Of a DNA stretch of 64,000 nucleotides, positions 31,740-43,553 are shown one piece after another. Each line of letters opens with the position of its first letter. Within the stretch, counting starts at the first letter, position 1. A program made the translations under genes and the position numbers. Origin of the DNA: Nymphaea colorata (lineage: Eukaryota; Streptophyta; Magnoliopsida; Nymphaeales; Nymphaeaceae); contig NC_045142.1 in the NCBI RefSeq assembly GCF_008831285.2, forward strand, positions 18,723,354-18,787,353, read 5' to 3'. The notes below the pieces were generated by a model. That model ran no database searches and had not been told where the DNA came from. It was given only the letters and a program-made list of their open reading frames with translations.

Positions 31740-34030
31740 AATAATTCATTGCACCTCCTGTACCTTAAGTTATCAGGAATCCAACTATTTATTTAAAAAA
31801 AAAACTCATTATTTGGCTTTTAATTAGCAGCAAGACTTATGACATTAATTATGTTGTATTTAGCGTACTTTTCTAAGTTAAATTAGAGTTAAGTACATAC
31901 GAGAAATTGTCATTTTTCAGATCTTTTAATACAGGAACTTTTTTTTTTCCAAACCACTGTTATACGGGCATGGGAGCTTGTATAATCAGCTCCAGACTGA
32001 TCAGGAAAATCGGTGAACTTTTGAACTTGCAAGTAACTATAATAAATCCAGCTCGGTAATTTTTAATTAGAACTGGTAATTTTTAATTAGAAATTAGTTT
32101 ATCTAAATCCAATTCCATTTGCATCTTTACTAGCAATATTATAGAATCATTGCTTGAATATGAATTTGTATAGACATAATTAAGGTCATAGTATAACAAT
32201 TTGCTTAACTAAACATTTTTTGGATTAAAGTACAACACATACATATATAGACGTACATCTTTTTAGTTTATTATGCTCATATAAAATTGACGTATGACTT
32301 CAAAAAGTATGAATAGTTCATTGCACCTTTGTATCTGATGTGATCAGCAATTTGTGTTTAATTTTTTTTTTTATATAAAGTTATCTTTGCCGGGCACGAT
32401 GATGCACGTACTTTAATACTATTTTGTATTGCACTATTTTTTTTTTCTAAAGAAATTGACCCAAATTATATATGGTTTTCTTCTTCCTAAATATCCTCAA
32501 AGGAGGCAATTATGAAAAATAATGGTTTTAAATGTTAGAAAAATTAACAATTAATTCAGCTTGAACAACTGCTTTTAACTTTATTTCATTTAAACCTTAT
32601 ATGTGTCATCATTAAATAAAGTTTGGCTATTCTTGGCTTTTCGTGATCATAAAATGGCCAAATTATTTAATTGGTGAATCTTTTGTTAGCAAATTGTCAT
32701 AAATGATATATTAATATTTCATTTCTTTTCTATGGAATAAGTGTACTTTAATTTGAAGATGACCCACTATGGATTGAAGCTTATTTGATGAATTATTCAA
32801 ACCGTGACTTTTCGATTATGGGCAGAAGGTTGGTGAAAACCTTTGCTATCAGAAGCTGAATTCAAAATATTAAAAGTAATAAAATAATGTATCGATGTGC
32901 ATTGTATCATATCCAGCATTCCATATATGGTACATGATCTCTTTTTGACTTACTATAAGGACAATAAATATGGTAGGTAATTATACATAAAAGTATAAAT
33001 GGTTCATTGCACCTTAAGCAGCTTATGCAATTGAAAATGAATCATTTTTCCTATTTTTAATTATGCCGTGTAAATACAACGCATCACATACACTTCACAT
33101 CCTGTCATCATTTTGTATTTACATATTTTTTAAAGCAAATGGTTCATAATGTATACTGGGGTGTTTAATATACCCCGAATTTTAGAATGAAAATGCGTAT
33201 TTTTAAGAAATTAAAATTATTAAACAAACGCCAGAATTAAGAAACTGAAACCTGAAATTTTGATTCAATCCTAGTTTGAGAAGGAATTATGATAATGAAA
33301 TTTTCATTCTTGAATCAAAATTCCAAACCATCAAATGCCCCTCACAGTTAAGCATATGAATGAAAGGGTCTCTATATTTTTAATTATGTTGAATCAATCT
33401 TGGCCCTTTTTCTCAGCTTCTTTCTTCTTATTTAGCTAATTTGAATCTAATTTGTATATGCATCTTCGTTTACCTTGTGGAAATATTGTTAATGTATAAA
33501 GATAAATCATTTTAAAAAAACAAAAACCTTTTCGAAAAGGAATTTGGAATAAATGTCGCAATTTTGCAAATTTGTAATGTTTTACTAATCCTAATTATAT
33601 ATAGTTATTTGTAATAATGGAAAAAATTTTAATATACCCATTTTATTTCTAAGAAGATGGACATTAACTTGAAGTCGATTTGATAACTATAAGACCGCTT
33701 ATATATTATTCATCTCGAAAAATTAATTAAATTAGGGTATAAGGTTGGTGTGCTTATATAAACTACCGACAAACTATATTAAGAACGACAAAATAATACA
33801 CGGATGTGCTCAGCCATACTAGTACTTGGTATATCTGATCTCTTCTCACCTAGTACAGATATATATAATTTTGTTAGTATTTCATTATATAGATTTGAAC
33901 CACATTCATCGCACCTAATTAACCTGATGTCATCAATAATGCAGATTTTTTTAAAAAAATATTCTCCATCAAGACGGCATGTCACATGATTCCAAAACAT
34001 ATCGACATCATTTTGTATATCATTATTTTT
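31740..34030. repeat. Old, diverged repeat units of about 0.6-0.9 kb
   Basis: A landmark like gttcattgcacctt recurs at about 31747, 32319, 33005 and 33907. Around the last two, further landmarks recur in the same order with a 0.9-kb offset: ttgaag...atttgat, aaggttggtg, aaaataat..cgatgtgc, gat-ctctt and catcattttgtat. The copies are heavily mutated. This looks like an ancient tandem duplication of AT-rich DNA without coding content. Confidence 0.5.
33158..33341. mobile_element. Small hAT-like element (MITE candidate, 184 bp)
   Basis: The ends are imperfect inverted repeats: GGGGTGTTTAATATA on the left, and on the right the reverse complement GGGGCATTTGATGGT, both continuing into GAATTTT. The GGGG-GTTTGAT type of end is common in plant hAT-like MITEs. 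No clear target duplication was found, and there is no coding capacity. Confidence 0.5.
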
Positions 34031-34435
34031 TATTTTTTTCGGGAAGCATGGATCATGTTAGAAGAACCGCTAACAAATTGTTGTCAAGATAAATGCTCGC
34101 TTGGGCCTTGACCCCACCTCAAATTTTTTTTTTCAAAAAATTCATATGTAAATTTTAAAATTTACTTGTTTTGTATAAAAATTTTGAAAAATGGTATTTG
34201 GGCCCTAGTCAAAATTTAGAAACCTTAATTCCGCCTATATCATGAAAATTTTATGGCACCTCCCTGTGAACAAAAAACTAAAAATCATTGGCCACCAGCC
34301 GCTTGAAATTAGAAAATGGGGGCATGTACTGCAATGATAAGTTGAGTAATCACAACCAGCGATATGATTTCTCATCCTCCGACTTTTTGTTGCAAGGTCA
34401 CCCCCTTTTATGAATCACAATCCGAAAGGGTGCTT

Positions 34436-34717
34436 ACTAAGAGTGAACAACGATTCGAATTGCTCAAGCTCGGCTCGTGAACGAGTTCGAGCCGAGTCAT
34501 TTGTTTAATGAGTCGAACTCGAGTTCATGAGTCGAACTCGAGTTCATGAGTCGACTTGTTCAAACGATCGAATTGAGTTCAAACTCAACACATAACTGTC
34601 GAGTCGAGCTCGAGCCTTAATCGAGTTCGAGCCCAATACGTAATGATGAATATCAATTCTATTCAAACGAGTTTGCGAGCCTTAATCGAGCTGACTGGGC
34701 ACATGTTCACCCCTAGT
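34436..34717. mobile_element. Small hAT-like element rich in TCGAG motifs
   Basis: Inverted ends ACTAAGAGTGAACA (left) and, reversed, ACTAGGGGTGAACA (right) enclose many copies of TCGAGTTCGAGC-like motifs, including a 19-bp direct repeat gagtcgaactcgagttcat around 34510-34548. This composition is typical of a plant hAT-like MITE family. The target duplication is uncertain (tgcttact / ttcttact nearby, 7 of 8). Confidence 0.55.
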
Positions 34718-36505
34718 TCTTACTTTCACATTCTCTTTTGATTTATCTTTCCTATCAAATGATAGGTAGCGCAACCAGTCGGGTTGAGTGGGGTGTGTTA
34801 AGGGTTGAGTGGGTAATCTTTGAATTGAAGATATTGTTGTTGAGGTCAAGTAGACCGGTTGTTTTCTCTCTGTCATGTAAAATAAGGAATTACTTGAATT
34901 TATGGGAGCCTATGAGTCGCGCAGCGAAGGGAACATATGCCAAGTGTCTATTTTATCCTTGTGACATTGTTCACTACAATCAAGGCTCGAGACTTTGGAT
35001 TGCAAAGAGAAGTCAAACGCCGGCAGAAAAGTCTCTGTGTTCATGATCCTGAAGGGTCACTCTCACAATGCAGAAAAAATCAGCAAGAGATTCCAATCAG
35101 TTTGCAATTCATCCGATGTTCGCACACTTGGATCAAAACTCGGATTTCAATATAAAAAAAAAGCAAAATCTAAACCATATCTGGGTCTGATTTTTAAATT
35201 CACCATCTAATTCGGATCAGGATCCTACTTTTATTTTCACATCCGAACCAAATCCGGCTTTTAAATATATAATCATATGAGAACTATAGAAAAATATATA
35301 TGTGAATATTGGATATACGAATATTCATTTGAAATTGAATCCTAATCCAAGATTAAATCCGAATCTGATGTGATATTTACTTAAAACCAAATTCTAACCC
35401 AAATGTGATTGAGTTAATGATTTTCTAATTTTCACTCCAACCTGATTTTTTTAATCTGATATTATATTTCATTTCATTTCTGACTTTTTTGGAGCAATTC
35501 ATCCCGATATGCATCCAAATTAATCTGATTCATCAACATCCCGACTCATAGCAGCTCAAACCCCAAACTCAAAAACATTGCAGCTCAATTAGCCTTGGGC
35601 CAGAGTCTCGTGGGACTGCGCTATATAACTAGACCTAGGGACACTTAGTCGAACATATAAATGTAAATATAAATTTAAGGTTTTGAGATTGGGTTCCGTG
35701 AGACGTAGATTGAAAGCCTCATGATTTAGAATCCCAAAAATTGTTGTGTTTGAACTCATCTTCGTTTTTAGCTCTTGGGATTATTTTTGCCGGACAATGA
35801 ATCTCCACATGTTGAGAACTCGGATCTGATAGCTCAGTGATGGAGTGCTGGTCGCGGAGCTAGAAATTTAAGTTAGAGTGCCAATGGCATGAGAGGCCGT
35901 AACCTCTCTTATTTTTCCCTAGTCTTCCTCGGAATTTATAATTATTTGAGGACCTGCTCAACTCATTCAATTTTTTAGGGGAAAAGTTTAGGTGTCACAT
36001 GGGGATGCTGCCCATATCAAATAAAATCTGAGTGGTTGAAAATTTAAAACAAGCGCGAATATTTATATGATCAATTATAATAAAGGATGAACAATCTGAT
36101 CCAAATTCGCTTAACTCGTCACTAATTACTTTTTCTAATGCCGGGATCATATAATTTGCAATATAATATGGTCTCTAGATCTCTTGGATCAACCATGTAG
36201 ATTTGTTCCGGTACGGCCCCACTTGGATCAATGAATAGCCTGCCTCTTTAATAAATAAAAAAGTAGACGAAATGGAATTGGTTTTTGAGTGAAACGTATT
36301 CCAAATGCCATTTTTTATACGGGACAAATTATATAAAATTATTAAATATACAAAATAATCACGTAATTTTTTTTCTTAAGCAAATAAAAAGGGTTTGAAA
36401 AGACGTATAGCTGGTCAGGTATGTGAAGGTATGTCAAGATGTGCAACTCTAATTTTATTCTTGTGAGCACTATTCTTATGTGTTTTAAGTTACGAGACAC
36501 ATAAA
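34718..36505. other. Intergenic, no gene recognised
   Basis: AT-rich sequence with short open frames only (such as 34738-35046). GATAGCTCAGTGATGGAGTGC near 35828 recalls a tRNA A box but lacks the rest of a tRNA. Confidence 0.4.
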
Positions 36506-36583
36506 TTAAATGATGCATTGTTGTTATCGATTATATCGCTGCAGTTAAATGATGCATTGTTGTTATCGATTATATCGCTGCAG
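36506..36583. repeat. Perfect 39-bp tandem duplication
   Basis: The unit ttaaatgatgcattgttgtt followed by atcgattatatcgctgcag occurs twice back to back (36506-36544, 36545-36583) with no differences. That suggests a recent slippage or duplication. Confidence 0.95.
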
Positions 36584-37082
36584 ACCATGAAACAGGATCA
36601 ATAGAAAGCGGAGCGTGATTAAAAACTCGTTTAAAAAAAAAATGTGTGATGAGGTCAAGAACCATTTATTGGCAGGTCTTGGCTGGCAAGATCTTGAAAA
36701 TCTTTTAGCGGCGCTACTTTCCAAGCTTCCACCGACTGGGGTGACGCTTCCACCCAGATGCTGCTGGTAAAGTGCATGGAACCCTAACTTCTCGCAAGGC
36801 ATTCCCCCATGTTTTTCTGACGCAGGAAATGACGTTATCTTCCTTTTGCGATACCACCTGCCCACATGTGGAGGCCAAAGGTCTTACATAAGAGTGTCTG
36901 TATACCTTAGCATTTTTTTTTTTCAAATATTCAATCACACAGATGAGGTCACAATGTCTAAGATCATAGAATCGGAAATAAAATAATTAACATAAAAACA
37001 ATACTTCATGTCTTAAAAAAAAAATCCGACAGCTGATCTTCGGACTCTTGCCAAAGTGAAAGGCAACCCTTCATTGCCTACG

Positions 37083-37117
<35 letters not shown>

Positions 37118-38719
37118 GGTTACATACATTCATGCACAAAGGGTGAAAGAAAAGTTTTTTATTGTAATATTATATACCCAGCTGTGAGACAATACAATGT
37201 GGGAGGAGAGAGCTTTATAAATGGCAATATGATGAAAAGGACAATGTTGGCTGCACCAAAAGGGCGTTTGACAACTATTTTCGATCGCAAAGAGAAACTT
37301 ACCAAACACTGTCAGAAGAATGCCGCGAAAACGTTGTTCCTACATTTGAAAAACTGAACTTTTTGTTTTTTGTTTTGTTTTTTTTTTTTTTTTTTTTGGA
37401 ATCCTTTCGACCCATGGATCACATGCCTTGTATGTGACTTTATATCAAGGGCGAAGGGAGGTGTGGGCAAGGTCTGCATAATTACATTTACAAGCATACA
37501 AGAAGTATTTATTTTTATATTAAAACTTCATTACAGTTTTTTTCATTTACGTATAAGTGCTCATTATATGACGTGGGTACAGAGATCATCTTCGTTCTTC
37601 AGACTCCGGTGTTGGGTTTCTTTTCCAGAAGTTTATAGCAAGACATTGACACGAGAGCAAGATATTATTAGACATTAGAAAGGTTGTGACAATAAACAAA
37701 TTTCAGTTTTTTTTTGCTTGAAAACTTTTTATTTTCGGAGCCACATTATATGCGCACCCTAACAAATCTTCTGTTTACAAAGAAGTAACTATGACCAAAT
37801 TTCATGAACGTAAACATTGCTTAAGTGATTTTTCTCAATTAACGCCAAAAAGTCGTGCAAGTAAAACGTACGTGTATTTTTAACATTTGGATGCACATGG
37901 GCTTTTCATGCTCTTTTTACAGGGGCAGACATTAATCTTGCCTATCTCAATAATTGACTTAACTCAAACAATCTTATGGATACTTTTAATTAACAATAAA
38001 AAGCTTAGATGTGCTTTTGACAACATTACTAACATTTATTATGTTCATATTTTCAAGTATGTTATTGAAAAAAAAATCCTTTCTAGATCATACTGGAAAT
38101 TCGTAGTTCATACACGTCTGTATGGCAAGATGTTCGAAAACCAAAAGTCGTGTTAACCAAATTTGCCTCGCATGCATCTCTTTGAGCCTTTTAAGTACGT
38201 TTTTCATAAGGCGAACCACATAAAGGAGAGAATTTACGAGATATAGGAATAGGAAAATTAATAAAAAAAATAATGTCAATATCAAATTTTATGAGGATAA
38301 GTTTTTAAAACCTTATGAATCTTATTTACATACTTGTTTTTCACATTTTTTCAATTTTCTAAAATTTTGCATCCATCTATAGTTCTATACCATTATATCT
38401 GTGGAAAATAGCAGGCACAAGTCCTGAGAGTCAAGAAGCCCACGCAAACGTGATTTTCTCTCTCTATCTAAAGACCAGTTTTGGATCCAGCCAAACCGCT
38501 GCAGTAAGGGGTCTATGACCAAGAAGGATGGTGGAGTTTGCGATCAGAGAATATAAGATTTGGCAGATTATATATGTACAAGCATGGAATAACCAACATT
38601 AATATATAAGTCCTCTCTGCAGTAAATTGACCTTTCTTCCATCAAAACTGTTCTGCTGCTTCTGTTGATCTCATAACAACAGCAAAGAAGCATGGCATAA
38701 CCACCATTAATGGAACTAC
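36584..38719. other. Intergenic; (TA)n at 37093-37117 and poly-T at 37378-37397
   Basis: No conserved coding region. Microsatellite (TA)n and a T tract are the only clear features. The part just before 38720 is downstream of the pseudouridine synthase stop and probably includes its 3' untranslated region. Confidence 0.45.
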
Positions 38720-41700
38720 TTATACAGGAGATGTTTCTGTCTTAGTACCAATCTTCCGGAGCGCGCACAGGACTTCTGTGAAGTCGGACGCTGGCGGGCA
38801 TGAGAATTTTACATCTTCCGAAGTGCGTGGATGCCTAAAACTGCAAATTATTAAGCACAATAAGCTCAATCGTTGTCAACAGCACAGAAAACTAAATAGT
38901 GTTGTTAGCAGTACAGCAAAAAGGCCAGGGGAAGAAGAAACAGTACCCGAGAGTTAATGCATGCAGGCAAGGCCTTTGTATGTTGGACACGATGTCAAAC
39001 AGATGGCTGTGATAACTAGAGGGTGTTTTTGGCTGGAGACGTGATAAAACCATACCTTCGGTTCCACCATACACTTCGTCACCTAAAAGAGGGATTCCCA
39101 AATATTTGGCATGGGCACGGATCTACAGTAGATTAACAGTGAGAAAAAGGCACGTCAAAACTAATGCATATGAAATCTGATACCAGGTACGGATGAACCA
39201 TGGCATTGAAGCTGATAATAGAAGCATAGCAGCTATTAAGGGGAATGCTGAATTACTTTTGAAGTGTCATGAAGGTGAAAATATATATTCCTTAGATGCA
39301 AAAGCACAATCCTGATAGCAAGAAAGGGGCATGATTACAAGGCTCCCAATGGTTTAAAATAATAATATAATAATAATAACAACAACAACTTGCACACAAC
39401 ATTTAAAGGACAAATGCATGTTTTTTGAGAACATTGATTCTAACCCCATGTGAAAAATGGATGCACAATTTTGGTCTACAGGAAAGTAGAGAAGAAAAAA
39501 TTCATGCGCTAAGCATTTGAAGAGAAACTAATGTCCTTTCACCTGCATAATTAGGAAAGGAAAAAAAGATATCCTCTCCAAAATTTCATCATTTTAAATG
39601 TTAATAAGTGATTTCACCAAGTAATTAAAAAGAAAGTATGAAACAAGCAGGACTATGAAAAGGCTGAGAATGCGTGGTTTGAAGAAAATTCTTGTCAGCA
39701 GATGACGTGAAAGTGGTCCAAGGTAAATAGTTTTTGGCTGTTTCCTCTTTAGAATCATGCATAACAAAAGATGGCAAAATATCATCACCAAAATTTGAGA
39801 TTCCACTATTCCTCGCTTTGTTGGATTGCACCTGTACCTCATGTAATTTTTTGCTTTTGGTCTATTTGGTTTCCACAAGGCATGTAAATTAATTATATGG
39901 AAAATAGTCATGGAGAACAACGATAACAACAGATAACAGCTGTGCTTTACCAATATCCCTTTCATTAACAGAAAATTTGTGGAAAAAGATCGCATGCAAT
40001 GTGAGTTCAACAGGAGACATGCTTCTTCAGCTGACATTAGTGTATCATGAACTATCAATCTTTTTCAACTACTATATACAAAATTGTTCAATACCACTAA
40101 AGGAAATTTGTAAATTGATGAATGTGAAACTTGATCAGGTTTTCATTTTAATGCACAACAGTGATGATTTGTCTCCAATATTTCTCATTCATGCAAGGTA
40201 GAAGCATCATCACCCGAAGCAGCTTATGGATCAACGTGCCAAAGCGTTATGAAATGAGCATTTGCAAATTGCAACACCTGATGAGTCCTCCCCGTTTCTA
40301 ATCTCCATTCCACAAGAGCAGAACCTCCTCCAGCAAGTACCTCAATCACCCGGTACCTGAATTACGCAAAACAACACATAATTCCAGGATATAAAGCTTA
40401 TTAACAACGCTTTAGATAGCTTGATAATAAGCAGAGATTGGAGACTGCAATCTCCTAAAAATTATGCCAACAGAGTTACCAGTGAAAAGTAGAGTCTATA
40501 TAGCACCAGATATGTTCATATCAACAAATTAAGCATGGCCATCCAAACGGTAATTTCCACATTCCCCAATTCGAGAAGTAAGTGAACAAGTCATTCAGTT
40601 CAATTGCATAAACTGGTATTTCAACATGTAAAGTATTGGAAACTTCAAATTTATTGTTGTTTCACCTCAAACAAGCTTCCAGAACTATATGTGATGGTCA
40701 AAATTTCAACATGCAATGATGTGCTTATTGACAGCATAACAATGCTATCTTCACTCCAATAAGTAATACTTGCAACTTTCATGATGTAGAGGTACAAGAA
40801 AAGCTTTAACCACATATACGAATAAAAGTGTCAGTCAGAAACGTGCAGTGGACCATCAGCATGATATTTGTCAAATATGTCACACAGGTAAGGTGTGCAT
40901 ATGTGGATGTGAATGCAGGTGCAGGCACATAGGTGCAATTGTGGCAAGGGTACAACAAAATTTAACAATTAACAACCTGTAATTTTATCAATGATTCAAC
41001 GAAAAAGAAAAGAAATCATTTGTTGCTGCACCTGCACCTGATACAGCTCGGGTGCAGCAGAGACTCCATGTTACTTAGGATAATCTTTCTTTCACAAATG
41101 ACTAGTCACTGATATTGCAGCATCATAAACAAAAGTTCATGTGAGATTCTCAGCAATTCAGAATAAGGGTAAAAGAAGAAAAGTTGTGCATGATGAAAAT
41201 CAAAATGGCATTATTAGAGGAGTATAAACAAAATCACCTACTAGCAGCAAAGCGAGCTCGTCTGTTGTTATTCAAGGAAGGAACAGCAGTCATTCGCATT
41301 CTGTTATTTGAATCACTAGCAATTGGAATCTCAAGACGCCCACTACTAGGAGTAGGAACCCCAGCTGTAAGACTGATATACACTCTATGAATCGTATGTG
41401 CCTTGAATTGTTCTGCTAAATGAGCATGAGAATGTACATCCTGTTGGAAAGGAAAAAGAAATATGCACCTACACATGTTAATAACAATTTCAACTGTCGC
41501 AATGAATTACAAAGCTGCAACAACATTGAAACAATGGAAATTAAATAAATTATGTACATGTCTATTTTCAGAAGAAAAAAGCCAATTCTTTCTCACGTAC
41601 GAAAGTATGAAAGGAAAAGAAAAAAAGAAAAAGCCAACATTAGAGAAAGTACAGAACCAATTTCAAGCATTCTATTCATTTTTATTGACAATGACACTTG

Positions 41701-43553
41701 CCTTCGCAATAGCAAGCAACCCACTTGTCCCTTTGTCCAGCCTGTGTACAATGCCAGGGCGTATAGATGTACTTGCCATAGAATCATCATACACAGCAGA
41801 TCTTTTATCAGTCAGAAGTTCATCAAATTCATCACAGTGCAAATCAATTGCATCATCCTCTGCATCAGAACTGTCGTCACCAATATTCAATCCAACAGCC
41901 TGGAAGCCACAATGATGAAGAATAGCATTCACAAGTGTCCCACTTGGATGACCAGGGGCAGGATGAACAACCTAGAAAGCACCCAGAAGGCAGTCTGAAA
42001 TTAACAACCAGCACAGAGGTACATTTACTGATTAGCTAACAGCCCCTTCAGGTGACCCAGAAGGGCGTCAATCACGTCATTAAGATCACGTTGTTACATA
42101 CAGAACAGTGTTGTAAAAGTCGGCCTCAATTTGATCCACTAGCTGATACACGAGTACCATGCATCACACCCTATTCCTTTTTCTTACTTTCATCGTTCTT
42201 CTTAGTTCCAATGTTTTTTAAAATATAATAATATTTTTTTGCTGATTCACAACTCAGTTTGCAATGTTTATAATACTGTCATAGAGTAGTTGTTAATCAA
42301 CGCGATCAAAACAACTTTAAATTACAAGCACATGCTAAGAGCACGAATTGATAGATTATCAAACATGATACGAATGTAAAATAAGAAAGTCAGAGCAAAG
42401 GAGCATTAAATAGATGCTCGTCAATTAAGCAAGGGAAGTACCATATGGGGCGGCTTATTAACGACGAGAACATGAGCATCTTCGTAAACAATATTGATCG
42501 GTATATTTTCTGGCTTCGCCCTCAGTAGTTCTAGCTCTGCAACAGAACAATCTAACCAATCACCCTTTCTGATGACTTGTGAGACCTGTTAAAAACATCA
42601 AAGTTCGGCATAAGATCGTAGCTTAAAAATGAAACTGCCCATCTCTTTAATGGCATATGCTGGAGCAGTCCATTCCATATGGTGCCATTACTACAAGTAC
42701 TTGGAATGCTAACTGCTCAGGAGTCGACAAAAAGGAGGAGCTGGCTCTACAATATAAATACGTCAGAACAACGAAGCCTTTAACCTCCAATCATTGTAGA
42801 CGTGAATGCAGTAAATATCGGTTGTAGTTATGGCGCAAAATCAATAACACAAAACAAGGATTCTACTTGATTTCAGCTAATTTCTTCAGCCCAACTGGAG
42901 TGCACATTCTTATTAACGTCGTTCTTCACTTTATCAAATATAAACAGGAACTAGCGATTAACAGGCATACTGATATAGTGGTCTGCCATTACGAATGCAT
43001 TCCGGCGTCACCAACTTACCCAGAAAATTGGGTTAGTCGGGATGTCATTCTTTATGATTCATAAACCAAATCCACTTTCCAGGATAAGCAGGTGCACGCA
43101 ATTAAACTCCTGACCTGCAGAGGAACTGGCAGGAAACATCAAAAGATGAGAGAGAAACAGAAAGCACCTTCTTGACGGGATTCCCGTTAGCCAACACGAG
43201 ACCTGCGCGAATACTGCCTGAATTCGAGCACGGCTTACGGTCTCCATGCGGGAAGCAAGCCAAGCGTCTAGCCTGGCCTTGTCCGACCCGTCAGCAACCC
43301 GCTGCGAGAAGCGAAGAGCCGGCGTGGGCTCGTGACTCTCGGCAGCAAGCGAACAGAGGAACCTGAGAGCCCTCTTCGTCGTCCAGCGCCTCCTAGGGAA
43401 AGGGGACGGAAGAAGAAGGATGACGGAACATCTTTCCAGTGGCGAGAGACGAAGGAGAGGAGGAGAAACAGAGTGGTGTGGTGGATGTTGACTGAAAATG
43501 AAGAGTGAGCGGTAGAAGCCTCTTGATGCAGCTTGTCCGCCATGGATGAGCAT
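38720..43553 (-). CDS. RNA pseudouridine synthase, RluA family, probably chloroplast-targeted (7 exons)
   Basis: Converts uridine to pseudouridine in RNA. It resembles plant RNA pseudouridine synthase 2 (Arabidopsis At1g76050 type). Exons: 43553-43168, 42585-42442, 41971-41702, 41440-41238, 40356-40278, 39122-38947, 38840-38720, giving about 459 residues. The N-terminus is Ser/Arg-rich, consistent with a transit peptide. The S4 RNA-binding domain (ARLDAWLASRMETVSRARIQ, then IRAGLVLANGNPVKK) spans exons 1-2. The catalytic domain has VVNKPPHMVVHPAPG, RPGIVHRLDKGTSGLL (catalytic Asp) and ETGRTHQIRAHAKYLG. An acidic insert (DDSSDAEDD) precedes the catalytic Asp, as in the Arabidopsis protein. Introns are GT-AG except intron 3, which starts GCAAGT (41701). 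Exon 1 is one base short after Gln112 (43215-43217), breaking the frame inside the S4 domain. All other junctions keep frame. This is either an assembly error or a mutation. Confidence 0.88.
41441..41701 (-). other. GC-AG intron 3 of the pseudouridine synthase gene
   Basis: The exon ends ...GCGAAG and the intron starts GCAAGTGTC, matching the AG|GCAAGT consensus of the rare GC-AG class. It ends CCAACAG before GATGTACATTCTC. Protein alignment (LLAIAK / DVHSHAHLAEQF) fixes the junction. Confidence 0.8.

Noticed and set aside
35818-35880. tRNA or SINE-like sequence (TAGCTCAGTGATGGAGTGC)
   Set aside because: Resembles a tRNA A box, but there is no B box, no cloverleaf and no tail, so neither a tRNA gene nor a SINE can be supported.
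36563-36938. Possible gene on the minus strand with WYRKRKITSF and similar
   Set aside because: Two overlapping frames of the same DNA, no domain, no splice or conservation evidence.
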